This document shows positions 9,142 to 17,471 of a DNA stretch of 64,000 nucleotides, in pieces. The position numbers and the translations under genes are program-made. This DNA comes from Nitrospira sp. Its GTDB lineage: Bacteria > Nitrospirota > Nitrospiria > Nitrospirales > Nitrospiraceae. The first letter of the stretch is position 1, and every line of letters begins with the position of its first letter. The notes beneath the pieces were generated by a model that made no database searches, was not told the DNA's origin, and was given only the letters and a program-made list of their open reading frames with translations. The stretch lies in NCBI GenBank assembly GCA_030123565.1, contig CP126122.1:1561001-1625000 (forward strand), given 5' to 3'.

Positions 9142-10524
9142 ATGGCGATTAGTTTCGGTGGATTAGGCAACGGCGTGGACTTTGGCCAGGTCGTCGCCGC
9201 GTTGGTCAAGGTCCAGCGTCAGCCGATCGATAAACTGACGGCTGACAAGCAAGCTTTGCAGACCAAACTCACTGATTACGGGCAGCTCGGCACCAAACTT
9301 CTCGCTCTCCAGAGTGCTGCAGCTCAACTGCGATTGCCCAGCAGCTTCGACCAGTCCAAAAGCACGGTCAGCGATGCCACTGTGTTGGACGCTCAAGCCT
9401 CGGCGGGAGCCGGAACAGGCAGTTATACCGTTCAGGTCACCCAGCTTGCCAAGGCGAATCAAATTACGAATAAGGCGGCGAAAGCCGTATCGAGCACGAC
9501 TGGTGCGATCGTATCAGGCGGGGCCGGGACCTTTAGTTTCCGGATAGGAACAGGCTCAGTCCAAAGTGTGACGCTCGGTAACGGCGCCACATTGGACGAT
9601 CTTCGTGCCGCAATCAATGACCTTGGAGCAGGCGTCACCGCATCCGTGATCAATACCGGAACGGAATCGAGCCCGGCCTATCGATTGACGTTGACGGCTA
9701 CCGCATCCGGCTCGGCCAATACCATCTCGGTTACGGCGGATACGACGTCGCTCGACTTCGTGAACGGAAGCGGTACGGGAGGTTCCGATACGCTGCAAGC
9801 CGGGCAGAATGCCATTCTGGTGATCGGTGACCCTGGCCAGACCACCATTACCATTCAACGGGAAAGTAATGTGGTGACCGATGCCATTCCGGATGTGACG
9901 CTGACGCTAAAATCCAAGACCACGACGAACCCTGTCACCGTCAATATCAATTCCGATCCCGGGACCGTCAAAACCAACATCAAGGCTTTGGCGACAGCCT
10001 ATAACGATATCGTCAAGTTCGTCAACGAACGGACGACCTATGACATCACCAGCAAGACCGGCGGAGATTTCTTCAACGAAACCACCGCGAAGAGCGTGCT
10101 CAGTCAATTGCGCAACGCCCTGTCGAGCCAGGTGAGCGGGGCGTCGGTATATCAAACATTGGGGCAAATCGGGTTCAAGACGGAACGCGACGGCACCGTG
10201 ACGGTCGACGACGCCAAACTGGATTCGGCGCTGACGAGCAACTATGCGGCCACGAAAGCACTGTTCGTCACCCAGCCGACTTCGACGGGCATCGCCCAAC
10301 AGATCACGCAGACGGTCGATACTCTCGACAGCGTCGATACGGGGGCCTTTACCATTCGAAAAAACGCCATCACCGACCAAATCAATAAAATGACCGCCGA
10401 TATCGCACGCATGGAAGATATCTCCACCCAATACGAAGAACGCCTTCGCATTCAATACGCTGCTCTGGACAGTCTCTTACAACAAATGCAAGCACAAACC
10501 GGCGCGCTCCAGGCGCTGAAATAA
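9142..10524 (+). CDS. fliD: Flagellar hook-associated protein 2 (filament cap)
   Basis: 460 aa. The N-terminal FliD domain is clear (G-G-L-G-N-G-V-D-F-G-Q-V-V-A-A-L-V-K-V), as is the C-terminal coiled region (Q-I-N-K-M-T-A-D-I-A-R-M-E, then Y-E-E-R-L-R-I-Q-Y-A-A-L-D), which forms the helical part of the cap. The middle is Ser/Thr-rich beta domain. The product caps the growing filament and directs flagellin polymerisation. fliS follows 14 bp downstream. Confidence 0.96.
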   Translation: MAISFGGLGNGVDFGQVVAALVKVQRQPIDKLTADKQALQTKLTDYGQLGTKLLALQSAAAQLRLPSSFDQSKSTVSDATVLDAQASAGAGTGSYTVQVTQLAKANQITNKAAKAVSSTTGAIVSGGAGTFSFRIGTGSVQSVTLGNGATLDDLRAAINDLGAGVTASVINTGTESSPAYRLTLTATASGSANTISVTADTTSLDFVNGSGTGGSDTLQAGQNAILVIGDPGQTTITIQRESNVVTDAIPDVTLTLKSKTTTNPVTVNINSDPGTVKTNIKALATAYNDIVKFVNERTTYDITSKTGGDFFNETTAKSVLSQLRNALSSQVSGASVYQTLGQIGFKTERDGTVTVDDAKLDSALTSNYAATKALFVTQPTSTGIAQQITQTVDTLDSVDTGAFTIRKNAITDQINKMTADIARMEDISTQYEERLRIQYAALDSLLQQMQAQTGALQALK

Positions 10525-10538
10525 CCAATAGGTTCATC

Positions 10539-10931
10539 ATGCTCGCCCATGCAGCCCATGCCTATCAACAAACGCAAGTGATGACCGCCAATCAAGTGCA
10601 GTTGATCGTGCTGCTCTACGACTCCGCCATTCAGTCGTTGGAGTTGGCGCGGGAGGCCATCCTCACCAACAACTATAAAGACAAGGCCCGCTTTCTCGAT
10701 CGCAGCATGGCGATCGTGGGAGAGCTGGACAGCGTCCTGGATTTTGAGCGCGGTGGAGAAATCGCCCGGTCGCTGCACCGCCTGTATGACTATATAGTTC
10801 AACAGTGTATCCAAGCCAATCTTCGGCACAATGGAAAACATCTGGATGGACCGATCCGTTGCCTGACCACCCTGCGCGAGGCCTGGCAGGTCGTCGCCCG
10901 ACAGGAAACGGTGACTCATGCCGGTAAATAG
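10539..10931 (+). CDS. fliS: Flagellin export chaperone
   Basis: 130 aa helical protein. A-Y-Q-Q-T-Q-V-M-T-A-N-Q-V-Q-L-I-V-L-L-Y-D-S-A-I is the conserved FliS N-terminal helix. L-H-R-L-Y-D-Y-I-V-Q-Q-C-I-Q-A-N is the conserved third helix. FliS binds the C-terminal D0 helix of flagellin in the cytoplasm and prevents early polymerisation. The stop overlaps the next gene by 14 bp. Confidence 0.95.
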   Translation: MLAHAAHAYQQTQVMTANQVQLIVLLYDSAIQSLELAREAILTNNYKDKARFLDRSMAIVGELDSVLDFERGGEIARSLHRLYDYIVQQCIQANLRHNGKHLDGPIRCLTTLREAWQVVARQETVTHAGK

Positions 10932-11259
10932 GCCTTCGGCGAATCGATCGCCTGACGGCGAATCGCTCGAACTTCTGACCAAGCAAGCTCTTGAAGCGTC
11001 GCAGGCAGGTGATTGGGATAGGGTTGAAGCCTGTTACAGCGAGCGCGAGACAACATTGAAAACATGCGTGGTCGATCCAGTCGACGCCGAACGGTTGATT
11101 GCGATGGACGAGCAAGTCCGTGCGGCGCTGATCGTGGCGAAAGCCGGTATTGCCGGGTTGCTTGTGGAGACCGCACAGGTGAAACGACGACTACGGCGGC
11201 TGAGGGATATCAGCGGGCCGAGGTCTGCTTCAAACGGCGACTTACATCGTCAGGCATAA
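10918..11259 (+). CDS. FliT-like flagellar chaperone candidate
   Basis: 113 aa, mostly helical. The stretch A-G-D-W-D-R-V-E-A-C-Y-S-E-R-E-T-T-L matches the helix seen in FliT-type proteins, where a Trp-containing helix precedes a conserved Arg. It overlaps the fliS stop by 14 bp, exactly where fliT is found in many fliC-fliD-fliS-fliT operons. Family assignment rests on this short pattern plus position. No signal peptide or membrane segment. Confidence 0.65.
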   Translation: MPVNRPSANRSPDGESLELLTKQALEASQAGDWDRVEACYSERETTLKTCVVDPVDAERLIAMDEQVRAALIVAKAGIAGLLVETAQVKRRLRRLRDISGPRSASNGDLHRQA

Positions 11260-11416
11260 ATTTTCTGTAAGCATCAGAGCCGCATTCAGTTCTCCACTCG
11301 TCGCCTCCACCCGAGTAGATATTCCGGCGTCGGAACCTCGGTCATGCGTGCTCTGGCCGTCACCGCTCGGAGATCCGCAGCCTATCGACCGTCGGCATCG
11401 ATTGAAGAGGCTTTTC

Positions 11417-12028
11417 ATGGCTCCCTTAAATAATTCATCCTTCCACGCAATCCGTCCTGATACCAGGAACGACGAGCGACGTGAATGGTTGCGCATCGAT
11501 GACCGGCTGTTGCTGGAGTACCGGCTGTTCAATGAGCCGGCAGATGCCATGAATCTTCACCTGCCGCCGGCGACGGAGGATGCCATTGCCACCGCTGTTT
11601 CGAAACCGACGCTTGATCTGCTGGCCCGTGCCGGCGAAGCCTTCGCAGGCTCGCCCCTCTTGCCCTGGGTGTCGAAGATCGATTGGATGCTCGAGACCGT
11701 TCTCAAATCATTGGCGAAGAGTCATCCGGGAAGCGTGGCCATTGCGCGCCTGACGGATGTGAATATCAGCGCCGGGGGGTTGTGGTTCAGTACGCCGCGA
11801 CGGTTTGAAGTGGATGATGTGCTGGTTCTGAAGGTCATTCTTCCGCCCTTCACCATGATCGAGGCGTCGGCGCGTATCATTCGAATAAGCGCGGCGGGAA
11901 AGGGAGGCGCCGAATTTCATGTCGCCACCCAGTTTATCGAGCTCGCGGGTGACGATCAGGAACAGATTATTCGTCACATTCTCCAGGTTCAAGCGGAACG
12001 CTTGCGGGCGAGAAAGACAGCGCATTGA
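11417..12028 (+). CDS. PilZ-domain protein
   Basis: 203 aa. The PilZ c-di-GMP-binding signature is present: an N-terminal R-R-E-W-L-R-I-D (RxxxR-type) and, about 95 residues later, D-V-N-I-S-A-G-G-L-W-F (D/NxSxxG). ATG 11417 has GAAGAGG upstream; the longer reading from 11348 lacks a good site. It follows the flagellar export genes and precedes a convergent FlhG-type gene, so a c-di-GMP input into motility is likely. The insertion between the two motifs (about residues 40-95) is longer than in minimal PilZ domains. Confidence 0.8.
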   Translation: MAPLNNSSFHAIRPDTRNDERREWLRIDDRLLLEYRLFNEPADAMNLHLPPATEDAIATAVSKPTLDLLARAGEAFAGSPLLPWVSKIDWMLETVLKSLAKSHPGSVAIARLTDVNISAGGLWFSTPRRFEVDDVLVLKVILPPFTMIEASARIIRISAAGKGGAEFHVATQFIELAGDDQEQIIRHILQVQAERLRARKTAH

Positions 12029-12041
12029 GCGCCGCCACGTA

Positions 12042-12971
12042 TCAGGCGGCCTGTTCGCGTGACGGAGGATGCTCAGCAGGCGAGGGCATCGGGCGGATCA
12101 AGATGCTGAGCAAGGTCTGAGCCGTCTTTTCCAAGGCCAGTGAAGCCGGTGCAGTCGGCTCGAACTCTACCACCGGAAGATAGCTGCGGACGGCACGCGT
12201 CATAGCCGGGTCATCCGGAATCTCGCCCAGCATGGTCAGGTCCCCGCCGACATATTCCTTCAACAGTTTCTTTAACTGCAGCACGTTGATCCGCGATTTG
12301 CCGGACACTCGGTTGACGATGAGGTGCGGTTGGAACCCCTGCAGCGTCCTTGTCGCAGTCTCCCTGGCATCGGGGTTTGTGTCTCCTACGGTCTGAATGA
12401 CTTCCTCGATGCTGCCGAAGTCGCGGTCGGAGAGTGTCTCGCTGACGGCATCCCGCGATAAAAATGCCGACAGGACGCGACGGATCGCAGCGAGCTTGAT
12501 GAATCGGTATAGATCGAGAACCGAAGTCGGATCCGGTGTGGCCACCGTCAAGTAGTGGTCGGCCATGAGAAAAAAGTCGAGCGCGTGATAACTCGTCCCG
12601 GCGCCGATATCGACGATGATCACGTCGGCCTGAAGTTGTCTGAAGTGGCGGATGAGCCGCTTTTTCTTGGCATACGGAAGATTGGCGGTCGCCAATGTCT
12701 CTCCCGTGCCGGGAATCAACTGGAGAAAGGGATGCGCCGAGACCGGCTGCAGCACGTCATCGAGACGCTCGACCCGGCGCTCGATGAAGTCGGTCAAGGT
12801 GAGGGGAGGGTGCAACATGCCGAACAAGATGTGGGCGTCGGCACCGCCCACGTCGAGATCGGCCAACACCACCTGCTTCCCTTCCCGCGCAAGCAACATG
12901 GCCAAATTGGCGGCCATGACGCTCTTCCCCACGCCGCCCTTTCCCGATCCAATCGAAACGATGAGAGCCAT
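12042..12971 (-). CDS. flhG: FlhG/MinD-type ATPase
   Basis: 309 aa ParA/MinD ATPase. The deviant Walker A is GSGKGGVGKSV near residue 8. VLADLDVGGADAH is Walker A' and VIIVDIGAGTSYHALDF is Walker B. It lacks an obvious MinD-type C-terminal amphipathic helix; the chain ends in a Pro-rich tail. Within a flagellar/chemotaxis cluster the likely role is control of flagellar number or placement. It is divergent from the chemotaxis genes and ends 13 bp from the PilZ gene. The insertion around residues 165-215 (S-R-D-A-V-S-E-T-L-S-D-R-D) is typical of the subgroup of MinD-like proteins in delta-proteobacteria and Nitrospirota. Confidence 0.75.
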   Translation of the reverse strand: MALIVSIGSGKGGVGKSVMAANLAMLLAREGKQVVLADLDVGGADAHILFGMLHPPLTLTDFIERRVERLDDVLQPVSAHPFLQLIPGTGETLATANLPYAKKKRLIRHFRQLQADVIIVDIGAGTSYHALDFFLMADHYLTVATPDPTSVLDLYRFIKLAAIRRVLSAFLSRDAVSETLSDRDFGSIEEVIQTVGDTNPDARETATRTLQGFQPHLIVNRVSGKSRINVLQLKKLLKEYVGGDLTMLGEIPDDPAMTRAVRSYLPVVEFEPTAPASLALEKTAQTLLSILIRPMPSPAEHPPSREQAA

Positions 12972-13132
12972 CCGAATCGGTCTTTCTCCGTTGTGTCTGT
13001 TTACCGTTCCTTCTTTCGGCTTCCGAAGGACAAAACATTAGCGGCAACAGAGCGAACGTCCGGAGAACCCTCGTTCCACTCCTTTCCGAGCCGACCTCGC
13101 CTATCGGGCCCGATCATCCAACAACCGGCAAT

Positions 13133-13160
13133 TAAAGTTTGAGACCACGCCCACCGATAC
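13133..13160 (+). promoter_or_regulatory. Sigma28 (FliA)-type promoter before the chemotaxis genes
   Basis: A perfect TAAAGTTT at 13133-13140, a 12-bp spacer, then ACCGATAC at 13153-13160 (6 of 8 match to GCCGATAA). It lies only 10 bp before the ATG of the small HTH gene, so transcripts would start almost at that codon, and it can drive cheR and the following che genes. Confidence 0.7.
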
Positions 13161-13170
13161 CTCATCCGTC

Positions 13171-13401
13171 ATGAACGATGCATTCGCAGCAACAACCACA
13201 GGCAACGTCGACGGTGCACTTCTTTCGGAGAGCGAGATTTTGACCGTGATGGAAGTGGCGCGATTTCTGCGCGTCCCTAAATCCACGGTGTACAAGCTTG
13301 CCCGTCTGGGACAGCTGCCGGCTTCAAAAATCGGGAAGCATTGGCGTTTTCTCCGGCGCGACATTCACGAATGGATGCACAGTCGGGCCAAGCAGAACTG
13401 A
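13171..13401 (+). CDS. Small helix-turn-helix (excisionase/HTH_17-type) protein
   Basis: 76 aa. The conserved core ILTVMEVARFLRVPKSTVYK, then the A-S-K-I-G-K-H-W-R-F wing and R-R-D-I-H-E-W, is the MerR-like helix-turn-helix known from excisionases and from many stand-alone regulators. It probably binds DNA. The annotated start lies just downstream of a sigma28-type -10, so the mRNA would be leaderless or translation may begin further in. It precedes cheR by 112 bp and may autoregulate the cluster. There is no phage context here, so an excisionase function is unlikely. Confidence 0.8.
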   Translation: MNDAFAATTTGNVDGALLSESEILTVMEVARFLRVPKSTVYKLARLGQLPASKIGKHWRFLRRDIHEWMHSRAKQN

Positions 13402-13513
13402 CCTCTCCTTCGAAAAGGAAAGAGTGCAGCGCCAGCAGGAATACGTATGGCTCGGAGATTCCGGCGCCAGCGAGTCCACCCCGTCACCTGCAACGGTTCA
13501 TAAGAGGCATTCG

Positions 13514-14377
13514 ATGGCCGACACGAATACGGTGAAGAAGACGGATGTGCCGGCGCCCAAGCTGAGACCCGACACCTTCAAGCACCTGCGGGACCTGATC
13601 TATGAACAGACCGGCATTCATTTCCAGGAAAACAAGATCTACCTGCTGGAAAATCGGCTACAGCCTCGATTGAAGGCCTGCCGCTGCCAGACGTTCGAAA
13701 GTTATCTCAACTACTTGCGCTTCGACGCGTACCGTGACCGTGAATTCACCGAACTGTACACGGTCATTACCACCAATGAGACCTATTTCTTCCGCGATGA
13801 GGCGCAGCTCGATACGTTCATGAAGGTTATGATTCCGGAAGTCATGAAAACCAACGCGGCGACCAAGCAAATCCGTATTTGGAGCGCCGCCTGCTCCACC
13901 GGAGACGAACCCTATACCTTGGCGTTGCTGCTGCGCGAGTACCCTCCGCTGTCCGGCTGGACCATCGATATTTTGGCTACGGATATCAGTGAAAACGTCC
14001 TGTCGGTCGCGAGAACAGCCAGTTACAGCTCGCATTCGCTTCGCAAGGTTCCTCCGGCCATGCTGGCGAAATATTTCACCGGCACGAAAGAACAGCACAC
14101 GCTCGTTCCCCAGGTGAAGGACATGGTGCGGTTCATGACGGTGAACCTGTACGACCGTCCTCGCCTCAAATTGATACGCGGGATGGACATCGTCTTTTGC
14201 CGCAACTGCCTCATCTACTTCGACGACAAGGCCAAAGCCCAGATCGTCTCGGACTTACGCGATACCTTGCGTCCCAAAGGGTATTTGATGATCGGGTTTT
14301 CGGAAACATTACATGTCACAGCCGGACTGTTCCGGACCATTCATGCGGGCCGTTCCGTCATTCACGAGAAACAGTAA
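13514..14377 (+). CDS. cheR: Chemotaxis protein methyltransferase
   Basis: 287 aa. CheR transfers methyl groups from S-adenosylmethionine to glutamates of chemoreceptors. T-T-N-E-T-Y-F-F-R-D, W-S-A-A-C-S-T-G-D-E-P-Y-T-L-A (SAM-binding) and D-I-V-F-C-R-N-C-L-I-Y-F-D are present. The helical N-terminal domain occupies residues 15-90. ATG 13514 is used; the longer reading from 13298 would overlap the HTH gene. cheY follows after 12 bp. Confidence 0.95.
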   Translation: MADTNTVKKTDVPAPKLRPDTFKHLRDLIYEQTGIHFQENKIYLLENRLQPRLKACRCQTFESYLNYLRFDAYRDREFTELYTVITTNETYFFRDEAQLDTFMKVMIPEVMKTNAATKQIRIWSAACSTGDEPYTLALLLREYPPLSGWTIDILATDISENVLSVARTASYSSHSLRKVPPAMLAKYFTGTKEQHTLVPQVKDMVRFMTVNLYDRPRLKLIRGMDIVFCRNCLIYFDDKAKAQIVSDLRDTLRPKGYLMIGFSETLHVTAGLFRTIHAGRSVIHEKQ

Positions 14378-14389
14378 GGAGGACCTTTC

Positions 14390-14770
14390 ATGCCAGCTGA
14401 TCCCAATATGAAAATTCTCGTCGTCGACGACATGTCCACCATGCGGCGCATCGTCAAAAACATCCTCAAACAACTGGGGTTCAACAATTTGGAAGAAGCC
14501 GAAAACGGGCAGGACGCGCTCACCAAGTTGCACGCGGATACCTACGGCTTCGTCGTATCCGACTGGAATATGCCGGTCATGATGGGCATCGACATGCTGC
14601 GCGCGATCCGAGCCGACGAGAAGCTGAAAAAGATTCCGGTCTTGATGGTCACGGCCGAAGCCCAGAAGGAGAACCTCTTGGAAGCCGTCCAGGCGGGCGT
14701 CAGCAATTATGTCGTCAAACCGTTCACAGCCGAAACGATGCAGGAAAAGATCAACAAGATTTTCAAATAG
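14390..14770 (+). CDS. cheY: Chemotaxis response regulator CheY
   Basis: 126 aa single receiver domain. Acidic pair D-D in [14 protein letters not shown], phospho-acceptor Asp in [10 protein letters not shown], Thr in VLMVTAEA and Lys in [10 protein letters not shown] match CheY at the equivalent of D12/D13, D57, T87 and K109. It carries the phosphate signal from CheA to the flagellar switch. An AAGGAGG site lies upstream and cheZ follows. Confidence 0.96.
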   Translation: MPADPNMKILVVDDMSTMRRIVKNILKQLGFNNLEEAENGQDALTKLHADTYGFVVSDWNMPVMMGIDMLRAIRADEKLKKIPVLMVTAEAQKENLLEAVQAGVSNYVVKPFTAETMQEKINKIFK

Positions 14771-14796
14771 CCGGTTCCTAACCGGTGAGGGTGGCA

Positions 14797-15447
14797 ATGG
14801 CACAATCACATGCGACGGCACAGTCGAGCAGGACGGCGAACGAACCAGAGCATGACGGCAAGGAACCCAATACCAAACTCTATGAAGAACTCGGCGAGCT
14901 GGCTCGATTTATCGATACTACGATGCGGACCCTGTCCGAATTCAGCGCGCCGGTGAACAGCTCCACCGAACAATTGCCCCAAGCGGTGAGTCACCTCACC
15001 AATCTCAAGACGCTGACGGAACAGGGGACCCACGAAGTCATGCGTCAGGTGGAAGCCATCCAGGACAACCACGCCAGGATCGGCACCAGGCTCAAGGAAC
15101 TGACTCATGCCCTGCAACAGGGGCAAGCATCTCCGGCTCTATTGCGTCAGGTTCAGAACGTCGAACAGAACCTGGGAGAAGACGACAAACGACTGCTCGA
15201 CATCATGACGGCGCTTTCTTTTCAGGATCTGGTGGCCCAAAGCGTCAACAAACTGGTGACGATCCTCGACGAAGTCGAGCACAAGCTGCTCCAACTGGTC
15301 GTGGTGTTCGGTCCCTATCAGAAACAGGTCGCCAAAAAAGATCAGGGCAAGGCCAGTGAGATGTTGAAGCAGCTGGAAGCGACCAAGAATACCTCGATGA
15401 ATCAGGACCTCGCCGACGAGATTCTAAAGCAATTCGGGTTTAACTGA
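14797..15447 (+). CDS. cheZ: CheY-phosphate phosphatase CheZ
   Basis: 216 aa, long-helical. The active-site helix D-I-M-T-A-L-S-F-Q-D-L-V-A-Q-S-V-N-K-L has the Asp and Gln spaced as in E. coli CheZ (F-Q-D-L-T-G-Q, D143 and Q147). The C-terminus E-I-L-K-Q-F-G-F resembles the CheY-binding peptide of CheZ. It removes phosphate from CheY. GTG 14785 is an alternative start; ATG 14797 has GAGG at the right distance. A 6-bp hairpin (14771-14785) lies between cheY and cheZ. Confidence 0.9.
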   Translation: MAQSHATAQSSRTANEPEHDGKEPNTKLYEELGELARFIDTTMRTLSEFSAPVNSSTEQLPQAVSHLTNLKTLTEQGTHEVMRQVEAIQDNHARIGTRLKELTHALQQGQASPALLRQVQNVEQNLGEDDKRLLDIMTALSFQDLVAQSVNKLVTILDEVEHKLLQLVVVFGPYQKQVAKKDQGKASEMLKQLEATKNTSMNQDLADEILKQFGFN

Positions 15448-15455
15448 GGTGGGTT

Positions 15456-17360
15456 ATGAGCGATGAAATGCAGGAAATCCTCAACGACTTTCTCACCGAA
15501 TCCAACGAGATGCTGGAGGTGTTGGATCAGCGGTTCGTGACGTTGGAGTCCGACCCCACCAACAAAGACCTGCTCAACGAAATTTTCCGCGCGATGCACA
15601 GCATGAAGGGTTCCGCCGGTTTTCTGGGATTCAACCATTTGGTGGATGTCGCGCATCGCGGAGAAAACATCCTCAACAAACTCCGGCAGGGTGACATGGC
15701 AGTCGTCCCTGCCGTGATCAGCGTCATCCTGGAAGCCATCGATGTGATTAAAGCGTTGATGGCCGATATTCGAGAGTCGGGCACCGACACCCATGTCGCG
15801 ACGGAAGGCATCGCCGCCAAATTAGACGACATCATCAACGGAAAGACGGGGCATCCGACGCCGGCCGAGACGAGCAGGGGCCAGGCCCCCGCAGCACCGA
15901 CACCGTCCGTCGGCGTCGCATCATCCGACCTGTCCCGCGATCCGCCGGTCTCGGCGCCGCCAACCTTGGGTGAAATCCTGGTGAACGAAGGATTGGCCTC
16001 GAAAGATCAGGTGCTGGACGCCCTCAATGCCCAGCAACATCAGCCCGATCCAAAAACTCCCTTGGGCGAGATTCTCCTCCAGGCCAAAGCCATTACCGAG
16101 CGCGCACTGGATCAGGCGCTGCAAAAGCAGGAGAAACAGCCGAAGCCGGCGGAAGAAGACGCGACCATCCGAGTGGAAACCAAACGGCTCGACAGTGTGA
16201 TGAACCTGGTCGGCGAATTGGTCCTGGGCCGCAATCGGTTGATCAAAATCGGTACCCAGCTGGAGCAGAACCACGAATCCGACCCCCAGGTACGGGCATT
16301 GAGCGAAACCCTCGCCCAACTCAACCTGGTGACGACCGATCTGCAATTGGCGGTCATGAAAACCCGCATGCTGCCGATCAAGAAGGTCTTCGCGAAATTG
16401 CCGCGCATGGTGCGCGACCTCTCGCAGAAACTCGGCAAGCAGGTGCGGCTGGAAATGCGCGGAGAAGAGACCGAGCTCGACAAGTCCGTCGCCGATGAAA
16501 TCGGCGATCCATTGGTGCACCTGGTGCGCAATGCCATCGATCACGGCATCGAAACGCCGGCGGAACGGCAGGCCAGAGGCAAGGCCGGCGAAGGACAGCT
16601 GACCATTGCCGCCAGCCAGGAAGGCAACAGCATCGTCATCCGCATCAACGACGACGGGCGCGGAATCCCCGTCGAGAAGATCAAAGCCAAGGCCTTGGCC
16701 AAGGGGTTGATCGGGGAAGCCGAATTGGCGGCCATGGAACATCGCGAAGTGTTGAACCTCATTTTTTTGCCCGGGTTCAGCACCGCCGAGCACGTCACCG
16801 ATGTGTCCGGCCGCGGCGTCGGCATGGATGTCGTGCGGACCAACATTCGGAAGATCAACGGCAGTGTGGATCTGGAGTCCGAGCCGGGCAAAGGCAGCCA
16901 GATCATCATCAAGCTGCCGCTGACGATTGCGATCATTCAAGCCCTGATGGTGGAAGTGGAGCGGTCGATCTTCGCCATTCCGCTGAGCACCGTGATCGAG
17001 GCGGTCCGGATTTCCCGTTCCGACATCAAGACCATCAACGGGCGCGAAGTGCTGCACCTGCGGGATCGGGTGTTGCCGCTGATCCGCCTGGCCCAGGAGT
17101 TCGAGATCCCGACGGATGCCGAACGCGACCGGTTTTATGTCGTCGTGGCCGCGTTGGGCGACCGGCGGGTGGGTGTGGTGGTCGACGAATTGCGCTCCCA
17201 AGAGGAGGTCGTCATCAAGTCCATCTGGGATTATTTGGAAACCGTCAAGGGCGTGTCGGGTGCCACGATCACCGGTGAAGGCAAGGTGGTGCTCATTCTC
17301 GACACCGCGGAATTGGTTCAGAATGCGCAGGCCTGGCATACCGCCGGGATGGCCACGTAA
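15456..17360 (+). CDS. cheA: Chemotaxis histidine kinase CheA with MshEN-like insert
   Basis: 634 aa. HPt domain with phosphorylated His48 in A-M-H-S-M-K-G-S-A-G-F. Then a Pro/Ala-rich linker and two MshEN-like 24-residue motifs (about residues 170-230: L-G-E-I-L-V-N-E-G-L and L-G-E-I-L-L-Q-A-K-A, each ending A-L-x-x-Q). The dimerisation helices (D-S-V-M-N-L-V-G-E-L-V-L-G-R-N-R), ATPase domain (H-L-V-R-N-A-I-D-H-G-I, D-D-G-R-G-I, G-R-G-V-G-M-D-V-V) and CheW-like P5 domain follow. No canonical CheY-binding P2 domain is visible; the MshEN-like segment occupies its place. CheA phosphorylates CheY and CheB in response to receptors. Confidence 0.95.
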   Translation: MSDEMQEILNDFLTESNEMLEVLDQRFVTLESDPTNKDLLNEIFRAMHSMKGSAGFLGFNHLVDVAHRGENILNKLRQGDMAVVPAVISVILEAIDVIKALMADIRESGTDTHVATEGIAAKLDDIINGKTGHPTPAETSRGQAPAAPTPSVGVASSDLSRDPPVSAPPTLGEILVNEGLASKDQVLDALNAQQHQPDPKTPLGEILLQAKAITERALDQALQKQEKQPKPAEEDATIRVETKRLDSVMNLVGELVLGRNRLIKIGTQLEQNHESDPQVRALSETLAQLNLVTTDLQLAVMKTRMLPIKKVFAKLPRMVRDLSQKLGKQVRLEMRGEETELDKSVADEIGDPLVHLVRNAIDHGIETPAERQARGKAGEGQLTIAASQEGNSIVIRINDDGRGIPVEKIKAKALAKGLIGEAELAAMEHREVLNLIFLPGFSTAEHVTDVSGRGVGMDVVRTNIRKINGSVDLESEPGKGSQIIIKLPLTIAIIQALMVEVERSIFAIPLSTVIEAVRISRSDIKTINGREVLHLRDRVLPLIRLAQEFEIPTDAERDRFYVVVAALGDRRVGVVVDELRSQEEVVIKSIWDYLETVKGVSGATITGEGKVVLILDTAELVQNAQAWHTAGMAT

Positions 17361-17471
17361 CCATCAATAAGGGTACAGAAACGCGGCGGACCTGCAGTGG
17401 AGCGGAGCGAGCTTCGTGCCCCTCCTGAGCGGCACGAGGGAAGAACGACGACGCGCGAGATCGGAGGAGCC

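Noticed and set aside
13171..13401. Excisionase or phage remnant
   Set aside because: The HTH fold is shared with excisionases, but no integrase, attachment site or phage gene is near; the gene sits in the chemotaxis operon.
15921..17339. 472-codon minus-strand open frame
   Set aside because: Antisense to cheA, with no recognisable motif and a His/Asp/Gln-rich shadow composition.
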